Assembly: GCA_022560025.1 (NCBI GenBank)
Contig: JAFISE010000024.1
Coordinates: 124,001-188,000, forward strand
DNA length: 64,000 nt
Source: Stagonosporopsis chrysanthemi
Taxonomy: Eukaryota > Ascomycota > Dothideomycetes > Pleosporales > Didymellaceae
Direction: 5' to 3'
Shown: in pieces, positions 52,224 through 63,390 of the stretch
Numbering within the stretch: position 1 is the first letter of the stretch
How the letters are laid out: each line of letters opens with the position of its first letter
Position numbers and translations under genes: made by a program
Notes under the pieces: generated by a model
What the model saw: the letters and a program-made list of their open reading frames with translations, nothing else
Database searches by the model: none
Told to the model about the DNA's origin: nothing

Positions 52224-55200
52224 GTCGAAGTTCTCTATGTTGTAGGTTGACTGCGCTTGGATCCTCGAAGAGTTTACTCTGATGATTTTCGGAAGATGGC
52301 CGGACCTGTAGTCTTCAAGACATTGTGTAGAACGAAGAGACTGGCCACAGTGCTATCGGAACAGGGTGAACTGGTCTCGTGCCTACAAACAATGGCGGAA
52401 AGTTGGACGTGGCTGTAGAGATGCCGAACAGCAGCGACGGGGGCGGCACCCTTTGTCGCAGGACGGTGTGGCTTGTAGTTGTTTACAAAGGGACGTTGGC
52501 TATGACACTACTTTCGTAATGATGGACCCTGAAGCGTTGGGCACTATTGGGGTGTGAAAAGGAAAACAAGAGAGTGCTAAGACGAGCGGTTGGAACCTAC
52601 TTCAGTGGAGAACAATGCCATAAGAAGGGGACCGATCTTCAATCTGCCACTGGGCTGAGGCAGAGACGATATTAACGAGCATGCAGATGCGGCATGCTTC
52701 ATGGCTGCTAGCTCGTGCGAGGCAGGGGTAGAGGTAAGGTTTGACTGGGGGATCATCCGCTCCCTGTCAACCGGCAAATAGTCAGCCGAATGGTTTGCCT
52801 TGTTACTGAAATCTGAATCGCAATGACACGGGACGACTCGAGGGCAGCCGATCAATAATGGGTACGCTGGGAGCGTTGGTGCCCATCGAGTACCGTCCCA
52901 GAAGCCATGCTGAATGCTGTTCCAGCAACCGAGACCCAGGCTCACGAGGCAATTGCGGCGGAGACAATACGCGACAGACTGGAAGCAGTGAAAACCCCAA
53001 GCTAATGTCGTGTGATGAGTCTCAAGGGCCGACTGCACTGTGTGGTAGGGAGTAAGTCCGCAGCCACCACGTGTGGAGACCCCTGGTTTGGGCCTGTGCG
53101 CCTGTGCAGTGCCCAAAGTGACAATGAGCGACGCTGCCACAGGCGGTGCCATCCGCGCCATCATCTTATTTCGTATGCGCAATCCGGCAGCCGCATTCCG
53201 CAACAAACCGCAAAGTTGCGGTTGCGCTGTGTGCATCACAACGCATTGCAGATGCTGAGGTCGCGCTTGCTAACAGCCGGCGGTGTCAGGATGCTCCTTG
53301 TACCGTTGTTGCGAAGCGGGGGAGCGCGTCCAAGATCTGGGGTTGTCACTAGTTCTGGGGCAGAGACCTTGGCACATCCTCCAGACTCCAGGGCGAAGGA
53401 GCTAACACTGTCAGCGTTTCTTTGAAAACGAGCGCGCAGGACGGCTCGAGTCAAGGCATTCACCTGACGTTTTACACACCACGGCCGTCAACATTCCCAA
53501 CTGATGTCGCTTGCGCAGCCTGACTGCCGCCTCTGGAAATCTGCAGGGAATGAGTCTCTCCGTGTCAAGGTACAAGGCGTCCACGGCCGAGCGGGATCAA
53601 CATCGACGTGCCATGTCAATGGCTTGCGACTGTCCGAAGGCGCTCAGAATGGATCACGACGAGGTCGTTGCTCTGCGGGAACATCGTGACCCTGAAGGTG
53701 ACGAATTTTTGAGTCTGCACCGGCGGCCACGACGCACCCAATGCACATGTCAGCCAGCTGTTCGGTCGTAGCTGATACACGACTGACAGCCTTGATGTTC
53801 CAGACATTCGGGATCCAGAGTTCGCACCTTCCATAGACTCGGGCTGTGTGGCCGCCCTCCTGCCCGTCTCTGCGTGTGAAACCGAGTGCAGGCGCGGCAG
53901 AGAGCGCGCCATAGCTGCGGGTCAGTACTGGAAAGTCGTAGCATCGAAGCGCTCCAACACCATGGATTGCACATTCTTTCGTCATTTCAACCGGTCTGAC
54001 ATGGGCCATAGAACGCCCCGGAGATATTCCAAAACGGCACGGAACAGCAGCCTTGTTCGCCTGCAGCGTCTACTAGTCGTCACATCTTGAGCGACGCATT
54101 GAGTAATCATGTCGCATACAATCAACACAGAAGATTCCGTGCTATGCTCTCTGTCATTGTACTAGTCTCAGCGCGCGGCATACGTATCCGTGGGATGCCT
54201 TTCGGGCCATCAATGATCCTGCGTCAACAACGCGCAGATCACCAATCTATCGTTCTGTTCGAGACTCACGCCCCCAACGCGGGTGAAATACCATTACTCC
54301 AACCAAGACGGAGGAGATGCATCAACGTACTGACCTCCGGAGCCAGCTGCCCCGCGGAGATCCAGTCTCGGGTCGCGTTCACGTGCTGCAAGGGTAGTCG
54401 CTGCTCCATTGGAGCGTATCCGCCGAGGCGCGTCAATCCAGTTCCTGGGGTAAATTGCACTTGTTTAGCCACTCCTGATCTTAACACAGAATCCGCTTCA
54501 TAGCTCGGTCATGCCGAAGCCTGGTACGTCGCTACTAGAGTCGTGGAAGTTCCAAAGCAATAGGCGTATCAAAAAGTCCTACTTATCCTAGCGAGCACGC
54601 CTCTGGGGCAACGAAGGGACTACAGCCGGTCAGCTGAACAGGATCTGTACGACTGAGATCTCGTATATGCGGCTGCAGGTACGTTTTCACAGATCTCCGG
54701 GCTTGGTGCGAGGCCGAACAAGGCTCTTGGGTTGGCTCTGTTGGTGGGGTGTAGTCCTGGGTGAATTACAATTAATCAGCGTTACCTTGTTCGGAGCCGA
54801 GCTCGACTGTTTGATCTGAAGCTGCCAGTTCCTCCTGTTGGAACGGTGGCAAGGGGGTCCTGCAAGGTACGTACCGTGTCTTAGTCACGACAATCCTTTA
54901 ATGGACCTCGACATTTATGCAATCGCATCACCTGTCCCAACCGCGTTGATTCTATCGGGCAGAGATGGTGCTCCGTGTTCAATCAAGCAAATGGTAGGTC
55001 CGTCGTTCCCTCTTGGCTCAATGTCAAATCCCTCCACCTTACTGTGCTCACGACACTCAGTGCTGTCATTCCCTGCATCGTAGCCACGGAAGTTAAAAAG
55101 CCACTGTCAAGGTAAAAAAAAACGAATGAGCTCTGCAAAAGGCACATAGACTCTGTGACATACAACACCTCTACAAGGAGACACTGATCAGATTGTGGCC

Positions 55201-55821
55201 GATCAGCCTGCAGAGAATCTCCTAAGAGATCTGCGTATTCTCGCTGTGAGCAAGTTGTCTTTAGAAGCAGTTCAGGTATCGCCCTTGAGAAAGTCTTCGA
55301 GATTTGCACGACAAAGAATAGAGCTGTTTTGACATGAGTGAATGTCAGAAGGTCAAAATGTTGGTACCAACCAGAAAGGTGGACAGGCACCATATAACGA
55401 CATGGCACTTGAACATGGTAGAATATCGGCGGCGTAGTGAGGGCTCGAGACGTACCAGTGCTCCAAGCTGGTCACGTACTAAGGAGCTCCTTTTGCCGAT
55501 CAGATTCACACGCTACCCTCACTAAATGTTCTGTGCACGCTACATTCACTGCAGAATACAACTAAGATTCAGCTCTGACAGCCTAAAAAATAGAGACCCG
55601 TAAACACTACATGTCTTCGCAAAGAGGTTTTGTAAATTTGTTGTGGGGTTTGTAGCCAACTTAGGGATTCATTGTTACCACCAACCATCGCTCAAAAGAA
55701 ACGGAACTTCTTCATATCACAAGCAGACTTTCCTTCCTTCGGTACGTCAGAGTATCATCAATCGTATCATTTTTGGGTCTAGATCTAAACTGCTCGCACT
55801 ATTGCACTCACATGTCACGCC
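52224..55821. other. 3.6-kb gene-poor stretch
   Basis: Contains overlapping short frames on both strands without signatures, and no repeat family, terminal inverted repeat or RNA gene that I can identify. The first few hundred bases are presumably the promoter of the second receptor. The part near 54500-55800 is comparatively A+T-rich with many stops. It could be decayed mobile DNA, which I cannot demonstrate. Confidence 0.4.
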
Positions 55822-57022
55822 TCAATACCCACCAACCGAGTCATCAGTATACAACCTCGTCGCCCCGGGCCTATCCTCCCCCTTCCCACCCTTGGCCTGC
55901 TCAATCTTCTCCCTCGCCTGCTGCATAATCCACAGCCCACTGCTGGTCCCCAACCGCGTAGCCCCCGCCTCCAGCATCTTCACCGCGTCCTCCAGACTCC
56001 TCACTCCGCCCGATGCCTTGACCGCCATCTGCCTCTTGCTCACGCCCGTCTTGTGCAGATACTCTGCCGCGCCCACCATGAGCTGCACGTGCGGCAGCGT
56101 GGCGCCGGGGCCGTTGAACCCAGTCGAAGTCTTGATGAAGTCCAGGTTTGCGGCGGCGGCGAGGTGCGAGGCGGCAAGGATCTGGTCGTCAGAGAGCTGG
56201 GAGGTTTCGAGGATGAGTTTGATAACCACGGGGGAGGGGCAGAGGGAGCGGATCGAGGCGAGCTCGCGGTAGATGGCGCTGTAGTCTGGGATTTCGTCAT
56301 CGTCGCTGCCACTGGTTGAACCGGTGTTGGCAGCTGTGTTGGCAGCGGTGATGCTGTCGATTGCTGAGTCGTGGCTGCGGATTACGCGGGGAGAAGCGGG
56401 TTTGTTGTGCTTGGTTAGGAGGGAATGGTTGAGCACGAGATCCAGTTCTGAGGCGCCGGCGGCGACGCAGGCGCGGGCTTCGCGCAGCTTGGAGTAGGTG
56501 TCCTGGGTGCCTTCGTGAAAGCCGACGACGGCTGCTACGACAACGGAGGAGCCTTTGAGGTTGGCAACACAGCGTGGGACCCAGTTCAGGCGCACGCAGA
56601 CGGACTAATTAGTGTCAGTTGTTACTCGGAATACGTCAATCCTCACTTTGAGCTCGACTTACCTTGAAATCTTCGGTCCTAGCCTCACTGCACAAGCTAT
56701 CAATCTGAGCACTTGTCGCATCCAACTTCAAATTTGTGTGGTCGACAGTCTTAGCCAGCTGTTTCAGCGCCTCGTTTCCATTCCTCATCTTCGGCCCCTC
56801 GTACACCTTCTGCGCGCGCTCTCCACTCTCCACCTCCTTCAAAACCGCCTTTCTCGTCTCCGCAATCTGCACCGCCCACTCTTCGTTGGTGTAGCGGTCC
56901 GTCATGACTTCAATGTCGCCCAATTCAGCGTCAAGCGCGGGGTTCGCAGCCAGGAATCCGCGGATCAAGACTTCCGATTCGGTCAGAGGGATGGGATGGG
57001 GATTCTCAGCAGCGGCAGCCAT
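55822..57022 (-). CDS. deoC: Deoxyribose-phosphate aldolase
   Basis: Two exons, 57022-56663 and 56604-55822, encode 380 residues. The 58-nt intron has GTAAGT and CACTAATTAG. The enzyme cleaves 2-deoxyribose-5-phosphate to glyceraldehyde-3-phosphate and acetaldehyde in deoxynucleoside breakdown. The Schiff-base lysine is K278 in DFIKTSTGF, the partner lysine K316 in AVKASGGVR, and the relay aspartate D175 in ELDLVLNHSLL; VDHTNLKLDATS marks the N-terminal core. The chain is longer than bacterial DeoC (about 250) because of a roughly 100-residue N-terminal extension and a Ser/Asp/Thr-rich insert at about 186-228 (NTAANTGSTSGSDDDE). The start MAAAAENPHP at 57022 was chosen because the upstream in-frame residues are unlike protein leader. 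Cytosolic location is inferred from the lack of a signal. Confidence 0.93.
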
Positions 57023-57983
57023 GGTGGATATTACTTTTGATTTGACAAGAAGCGTCCGAATCGGGGGTTTTTTTTCAATAGATAGCAAGGCCAGCCGCAG
57101 AGAGACGGACAAGACGGGTGCAAAGGCTGGTGATTGGTGGTAGGATATTGTGGGGACGGCTGGCACGACTCAAGACCTTGCTCACGAGATTCTGCGGGCG
57201 TCACGTTCAAAATCAGAAAGGGTCTTATGGGGTGTCTGTTTGTTTATAGTCACAATTTGGGGCTGTCGGAGTTCGGCGAAACCTCGTCTTTTGCTCATCA
57301 TGCGGGATAATTGTGCCCTCGAGGAAACGGGGGGTCTGGGCCACGCCGCTCCACTGGAGATCAGAAAAGTACAGCCAAGACTAAGGTCCTTCTTTAATGG
57401 GAATGGTCAGACAAATTTGTCCCAGTGTTATTTTCACGGTTTGAGGTTAGGGCGATGGCCAGTTTCGAGAAGGGTGATTGGAGCCCCCAGATGCTCAGTC
57501 AGTGTATAGTGTGGGGCACTTGCAGTCTGGCTTGTGAGGGGGTAGTAGCTTCAGAATGCAGCAGGCAGTTAGCTGTAAGCATTGAGTGAATCACTCCAGA
57601 CAGGGTAGCGCATGTGAGAAATTGACTTTCGATTTACAAAGGACCGCGTGCTGCGGAGGTATCCTCGATTGCAAACCGGTCCTCGCCCTCAGATCACGAA
57701 TCTGGAGCTCAGAGATGCCATCTCCCCTTCCACATGCATGTACATAAGAGCTGTGAAAGAGATGCCAAACAGAAGGGAATAGATCGAAGGAGAAAGGGTC
57801 GCCCTATGATCAACGCTGAATATCCGGAACTCCCGTTTTGACTTTTGCATTGACTCGAGTCGAAAGATCCCTCTTCTATCCCGCAGTCGGATCGATCGGT
57901 ACCAATGAGATCTACACCCTTATTCCATGATAGTCGTCATCGTAACCCGTCAAATCCCACCAACGTCGTTCCGAGCGAATCGC
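57023..57983. other. Intergenic
   Basis: Region between the DeoC gene start and the eS27 stop. A 119-codon frame at 57150-57509 (+) has no signature. No RNA gene was recognised. Confidence 0.45.
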
Positions 57984-58504
57984 TTACTTCCTGCGGAAAG
58001 AGCAGCCCTCAGTCAGGCGAGCCTTACCACCGGTAGGCTGGCACCTGTTCCAATTATTAGTCCATATTCCATCCAGCTCCAAAACGACCCTTGACTTACA
58101 GGACCTGCGAGCAGCCCTGGCAGACGACGACTGTGTTGGCGTGCGAGAAGACGGTGGTGATAGTGAAGCATCCCGGGCACTTGACGTCCATGAAGAACGA
58201 GCGGGGGGCGGGGACGAGGGTCTTGAGCTTGTGCTTGCGGGCCTCACTGGAAATATGTTAGTCGACTGTCCAGGAGGCGAATCGGAAGGTGTAAGCGTAC
58301 GCGGCGGGGGTGGGGTTGAGAAGGTCAACGGCGAGAACCTGAGCTTTCGTCAGCATATAGGCTTCATTGAGATCCAATTTGCGCGCAGCGGCCGTAGAGT
58401 TGCGATGTGAAGATTCTGTGGCAAATCCCGAGACTGTCGTGTGCAGACCACACAGAATCCCCCCATGCGCTCTCTGCGGCGTCGCGGCCGTCGTCACTCA
58501 CCAT
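57984..58504 (-). CDS. rps27: 40S ribosomal protein eS27
   Basis: Four exons (58504-58502, 58338-58301, 58246-58100, 58044-57984) encode 82 residues, the normal length. Exon 1 is just the ATG, followed directly by GTGAGT. Exon 2 continues VLAVDLLNPTP, exon 3 carries EARKHKLKTLVPAPRSFFMD and CPGCFTITTVFSHANTVVVC, and exon 4 ends in RLTEGCSFRRK. The four-cysteine zinc finger is C-P-G-C and C-Q-G-C. The protein sits on the small ribosomal subunit. Introns are 163, 54 and 55 nt. The first, longest intron directly after the start codon is typical of ribosomal-protein genes in filamentous fungi. No open frame reveals the complete gene, which was assembled from splice signals and the conserved protein. 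Confidence 0.96.
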
Positions 58505-60600
58505 ATTGTCGGTTTATGGAGAGTTTTCGATTTGAAAAGTTGTCGGCAACGGGTTGAGTTGATGGTATGGCGCGAGTATGCGTGGACGCTGACGGGCTTT
58601 CGAAGGTGTTTGAACGCGGGCGAAGTCGATTTCACACATTGGTGCGCGCTTGGCGAAATCTCTCTACGCTAACTCGCCTAGCGCATTCGCTAATACGTCG
58701 AGCCTGCAACATCAATCGTCAATGCAATGTTCGATAATTGGATGCATGTTTATTATTTGTCTAGGCAGCAGTGTGGTGATGTGAGTCACTCGGTCGCACC
58801 TGCCATTGTTGCAGTCGCTCTTGCATTTGCGCGGTTGCTGTTGATTGTGCAAAGTCCATGACGGCAAGTGCTGCCCGCCCGAAAGTTTGCCATCGCCCCC
58901 TCACGACCCACATGCACCTTCCTTGCGCTGCTGTTGAAGCTAGGCAACACCATTCGACAACGTCGCCTTGCAATTCGTTGTTGTACGAATGAAATATCTT
59001 ATCGCAGTTTGTTACCGTGGGCTAGACGTGTTGCACCGTCTCCCAGAGGCTGCAAGTTCACCATAGAATTGCAGGCTTCATACTCAGAAAGATCGGCTAT
59101 CACAACCACGTGCTCATACTAATGCAACCACCGCAGAAAGTCGCGTGACCAGCGACCAGCTCTTGTATGAGGCGACTTGGGTTCACGAGGTTTATTCATC
59201 TCTACTGCATTGCACTCTCCGTCTCTTCTCTGCCGACACAAAAGCTGATCTTTGGGCAGAATGCTTCACATGTGAAATACTTATGGCGGTACACAGCCTT
59301 GACCCATAAAAGAAGCGGTCATGTTCTATGCCTGTCCAACCGCAGACAAAAGAGCTGTGGGTTGGCATTGTGTACTACTGGTCCGATGGAAAACGTATGA
59401 AAGGCATATATAGCTGGCCTTCTTCTCGCCTGCAGAGACTCTGGGAGCCCCCCTTCAATCCTGCTTGAGAAGCCTCAATTGTGCATTCGTGAAAAGGTGC
59501 CCACTGTCTACAAGCGGTACATCTCAACCAGGGGTTTGGTCAAGCTTTAGTTGCTTGCAAGCGCTGCCATGAACCGAAGTCGGTTCAAAAGCGTGCCAAC
59601 AGATGGGTAGTCCAGCAATCCATACAGACCACTTGCAGAGGGACCTGATAACGGGTTTCAGTGGAGAGGACTATTAAAGATGTAGCCCCTCTACAGTTGA
59701 GTCTGCGGCCTTTCTAACGACTTCAAGAGCAACGTAGACGCGTTCAGAGTTAGTCACTGTGGTCTTTGTTTGGCCGCATAGCTGTACCGTAACTCCAGAG
59801 CCCTGCTGCACTCTCGCCTGCATTATCGGTAGATGCATCAACACCGAAAGCCCCTGGTGCTGCCTTTCCTGTGGTAGTCTGCGTTGCGAAAAGCCAAGAG
59901 GATGCTAGGTTCTGAAGACCCTGTTGAAGGCAGCAAGTATCTGGAATTGAAATTGCAACGACAGATCCAGTAGAGCGACCGTGGTTTCGATGCTGACGTA
60001 TTGGTATTTCTCAACACTAGACCGACAACGCACCGATGGCTTTGTAGCAATGCATGAACTTTGTTGGTTCTGTCAGTCATAGATGGATTCGAACGGCAAA
60101 ACATATCCGCAACTGATCAACGTCGAGGCTGGAGAACGAGACAATACCGCTCATCCAAGAATCTACAGCAACTCACATTCAACATGTTGAGTACTCTCTT
60201 CGGAATTAAGCCCAGCGGATTCAACTGCGGACTTTCAAAGTGATGCGAAACTGCAAAACCCAATATTGGTGACTATTAGCGCCGCTCAAGGAAGATGTCA
60301 CATCGAAGAGGGACCCGTCCAAAGAACTTTTACTCGAGGCTTGAAGAACGCAGGACCAATGCTTTATGTGTAGATATTGCAGACTATGTCGACGTTCGCA
60401 ACTGAAATGTATCGAGCTAACGTTGTTTTGGGGTTAGCGCTGCCCACAACGACACCAATTTTCGAGCCGAGCATCTCTCTCTGATCAGCCGCCGCGCCCT
60501 CGACCACTTCTTTCCCAACTAACCAACAGCCAGGTATGTGCAGTCCGTCGTAAAAGTTGCGCCAATGTACTGACAATTATTGCAATAGTCCCCATTCAAA
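58505..60600. other. Divergent region between eS27 and eL37, no further gene seen
   Basis: The 2.1 kb between the two ribosomal-protein genes contain short frames only. Both promoters lie here. The eL37 5' leader includes an intron (60534-60588), listed separately. No repeat, tRNA or snoRNA could be identified by eye, although an intronic or flanking snoRNA would be easy to miss. Confidence 0.45.
60534..60588 (+). other. Probable 5' UTR intron of eL37
   Basis: CAG is followed by GTATGT, a TACTGACAAT branch site and GCAATAG, giving a 55-nt intron that ends 12 bases before the ATG at 60601. Intron-containing leaders are common in fungal ribosomal-protein genes. Confidence 0.7.
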
Positions 60601-61104
60601 ATGAGTAGGCCACACACCTGCCCTGAGGGCACCACCGCGACCGAACATCGAGACTGACAGCCGCGCAGCCAAGGGTACCTCCAGCTTCGGAAAGCGTCAC
60701 AACAAGACGCACACGCTGTGCAGGCGTTGCGGTATGTTCTACCCGTAGTACCTTGACTGAGATACAGTGGAAGGGTTCTGCAAATGAGCAAATGACGGAC
60801 AGAGAACTCGGCTAATGTGATTGCAGGTCGTCGCTCCCTCCACATCCAGAAGCACACCTGCTCTTCTTGCGGCTACCCTGCTGCTAAGACCAGGAAGTGT
60901 ACGTGATCCCGCGCTGCTCCAACAGCTCACGATATTCCACCGACCCGCGACTAACGCAGCGCAGTCAACTGGGGCGAGAAGGCCAAGCGCAGGAAGACCA
61001 CCGGTACCGGCCGCATGCGCTACCTCAAGACCGTCAACCGCAAGTTCTCCAACGGTTTCCGCGTTGGCACCCCCGCCGGTGCCAAGGGCCCCAAGTCCGC
61101 ATAA
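60601..61104 (+). CDS. rpl37: 60S ribosomal protein eL37
   Basis: Four coding exons (60601-60604, 60669-60731, 60827-60898, 60965-61104) encode 92 residues, the normal size. Exon 1 has only ATGA before a GTAGGC donor. After splicing the protein begins MTKGTSSFGKRHNKTHTLC. The zinc finger is CRRC and CSSCG, with SLHIQKHTC between. Then come YPAAKTRKFNWGEKAKRRKT, GTGRMRYLKTVNRKFSNGF and RVGTPAGAKGPKSA. It belongs to the large ribosomal subunit and contacts rRNA. Introns are 64, 95 and 66 nt with clear GTATGT or GTACGT donors and CTAA-type branches. The split of the gene into a four-base first coding exon means gene finders often mis-start it. Confidence 0.96.
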
Positions 61105-61704
61105 ATGTTTCGTACAACCACGGGGTGAATGAGGCGTTGGCAGCGTGACCGAGTCCTCCAAGACAGGCGCGCGATAAAGTAGGGGTTCAGCAAAATGGTA
61201 TTGCACGGCATGGGGCGTTCTGTCATCCCTCCCGGCTGCCTGATACCCAAATGAAATGAATGAGGGTTATACCAGGCATTACGGAAAATTTCATCATGTT
61301 CAGTCACGAATGAAAGCATCGACCAAGCAGCCACTGTGCCACGGTTCTCTCAAGAATCTCACTTTTGCGCCAGAATCAGAGGCTTTGTTGATGTGCACCA
61401 TTCACTTATTTATGATTTCACAACAATAGCATCAGGCATAACACGACACGATGACCCAACCGAGCGCAATTTCACTGAGCGACTCTTCCCGCCTACCCTT
61501 CACCCTCGGTCAATTGCTTAACACTTGGTCAATTGTCCGCCTAGATCTACCGTTGTGTATGAATTCGAGAAACCGGCAAGAAGGATCACCAGGTCCAGAC
61601 GGGTAGCTCACAAGGTCCGCATGAACTTGGTGCTTCAGCTACTTCACGACGTCAAAGGTACTACCGCCAATCAGTTACTTCACATTGGCTGTCATCAACT
61701 TCCC
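61105..61704. other. Convergent 3' flanks of eL37 and esterase 2
   Basis: I see no gene in this stretch. It contains stop-rich 3' regions of both neighbours. Confidence 0.5.
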
Positions 61705-63390
61705 TCACACATGCCTCCTCCTAGCCCACTGACTGAGGAACTCCCTCCCTTCCAGCCTCCACACATCCTCCTCCGAGAAACTTCCATTTTGCCCTCGCCC
61801 AGTAGCTTGAATGACCAGAAGCGATCCACTGTCACTCTCGTTGTACTTCGGCCACCTAGGCAAGCCCTCTCCGTTCGGATCGCCGCCCGCAATGAAGTTG
61901 ACCCACTGCGCACTCATTACATCGCTCAGAGCCTTGTACTCAGGCCACGGGCCGTAGAACGCCGGATTGGCGAACAGGAACTGCGTCTCGCTGAAGTGCT
62001 GTACACCCTTGTATGCGGGCGCCAGGCCGCCTTCGGATGAGTTAGTTGTCGATGCCTGCCACGGGCGGGTGTTGAAGCGGTATATGTATGTTGGAGCGTG
62101 CTTGGAGTACTGTCTTGCATCGTCAAGGCGTGGCGCGTGGTAAAACACGTCGCCCATGATGGCTGCTATACGCTTGTACTGGTACCCTTGCTCTGCGAAT
62201 CGCTCGTTCCCGGTGTTGAGCGGGATGCCTTGTGTTGGATCATCTGGGTATAGCTTAAGCAGCCTGGAGACAACGGTATCAGGGAAGCCGAAGCCGGTGC
62301 TGCCTTTCACAAAGTCGTAGAGCTGCTGCGTGGTGTTGATCACACCGCCAGCGGGAGCATTGTCTGTTCCTTCGTCGGTGTTGGAGCCGTAGAGATGCGG
62401 GATGTGTGCAAAGCGGCCGGAGTGAAGGAGTTCAGTTGGGTAGTTCGGTATGACGTCGCCGTCGACGGTTGGGTACCAGCCTGGCCCTTGGATGGGTGTC
62501 GCCAACAAGGGCAGGAGTGTCTCGTAAGGTACTGTGCGGAGGCAGGCTAGTGTGTCCGGAAGATCAGAGCAATTCGTTTGGTCGACGATGTGGTTGTAGA
62601 TAGGTTGATACCAGTCCGACCCATTGTACCAAGCTGTTGCAGCAGAGCCAGACTCCTGGATACTGCGGTGGAAGAGCCCATCTGTTCGGCCGCCGTAGCT
62701 CATGAGCAACTGACCGACAGCGAAGGATCCCGCAGACTCGCCCCAGATTGTTACGCTATCTTTGTCACCGCCGAATGCACCAATGTTCTCGGAAATCCAC
62801 GCAAGGCCTTTGCGCATGTCGCGCAAAGCAAGATTTGCGTTGCCCGTTCCCTGTATCTCACGCGAGTACATCATGCCCCAGCCTCCTTTCCGGTAGTTGA
62901 TACTTGTCGCAATAATCGGGTTGCCAATCTCCACGCTCCTCTGCACAAGGTACGTTAGGTTGTAGTTAGGTAGCGCACTTGTGCCAACTTGGTATGAGCC
63001 GCCATGGATCCAAACAGCGACCGGCAATCTCGCAGACTCATTTGCAGACAGTCCAGATGGGCGCACGATGTTGATACTTAGACAATCCTCACTCATACCA
63101 AATTCTCCATCTCTTCCAGGCTGCGGATCAGGACAAGCATGTCCGTACTGTTTGGCGAAGCGGGTGCCATTCCAAGTCGAGTTCAGCGACTGAGGGATGA
63201 GGAAGCGGTTCTGGCCTCCAGTGTGTTGCGCATAGGGAACACCCAGGAAGAGATCCTGGTTGAAGCCAGGCAAGTAGAGCCCCTCATACGTGCCATTGAG
63301 CACTGTCACGGATGGCTCGGTAGCCGAGGCAATTGTTGTAAGCAAAGACGACAACGCGCTCCACTTCCAGAGTCTTGCAGCGACTCCCAT
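61705..63390 (-). CDS. Secreted type-B carboxylesterase/lipase (2)
   Basis: Single-exon gene; from ATG 63390 it encodes 561 residues. I prefer this start to the upstream in-frame ATG at 63459 because MGVAARLWKWSALSSLLTTI forms a proper signal peptide (cut near ASATEP). The esterase-lipase signatures are present: EDCLSINIVRP, oxyanion IHGGSYQ (129-131), nucleophile elbow GESAGS with S219, an acid in GSNTDEGTDN, and a histidine in GVQHFSETQFLF. Sequons are frequent, as in exported fungal glycoproteins. Cholinesterase-type and lipase-type members share this fold, so the natural ester is unknown. It shares only the family pattern with the esterase at 35741-37585 (HGG versus YGGG, GESAG versus GQSAG), so the pair is not a recent duplication. 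Confidence 0.9.
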   Translation of the reverse strand: MGVAARLWKWSALSSLLTTIASATEPSVTVLNGTYEGLYLPGFNQDLFLGVPYAQHTGGQNRFLIPQSLNSTWNGTRFAKQYGHACPDPQPGRDGEFGMSEDCLSINIVRPSGLSANESARLPVAVWIHGGSYQVGTSALPNYNLTYLVQRSVEIGNPIIATSINYRKGGWGMMYSREIQGTGNANLALRDMRKGLAWISENIGAFGGDKDSVTIWGESAGSFAVGQLLMSYGGRTDGLFHRSIQESGSAATAWYNGSDWYQPIYNHIVDQTNCSDLPDTLACLRTVPYETLLPLLATPIQGPGWYPTVDGDVIPNYPTELLHSGRFAHIPHLYGSNTDEGTDNAPAGGVINTTQQLYDFVKGSTGFGFPDTVVSRLLKLYPDDPTQGIPLNTGNERFAEQGYQYKRIAAIMGDVFYHAPRLDDARQYSKHAPTYIYRFNTRPWQASTTNSSEGGLAPAYKGVQHFSETQFLFANPAFYGPWPEYKALSDVMSAQWVNFIAGGDPNGEGLPRWPKYNESDSGSLLVIQATGRGQNGSFSEEDVWRLEGREFLSQWARRRHV

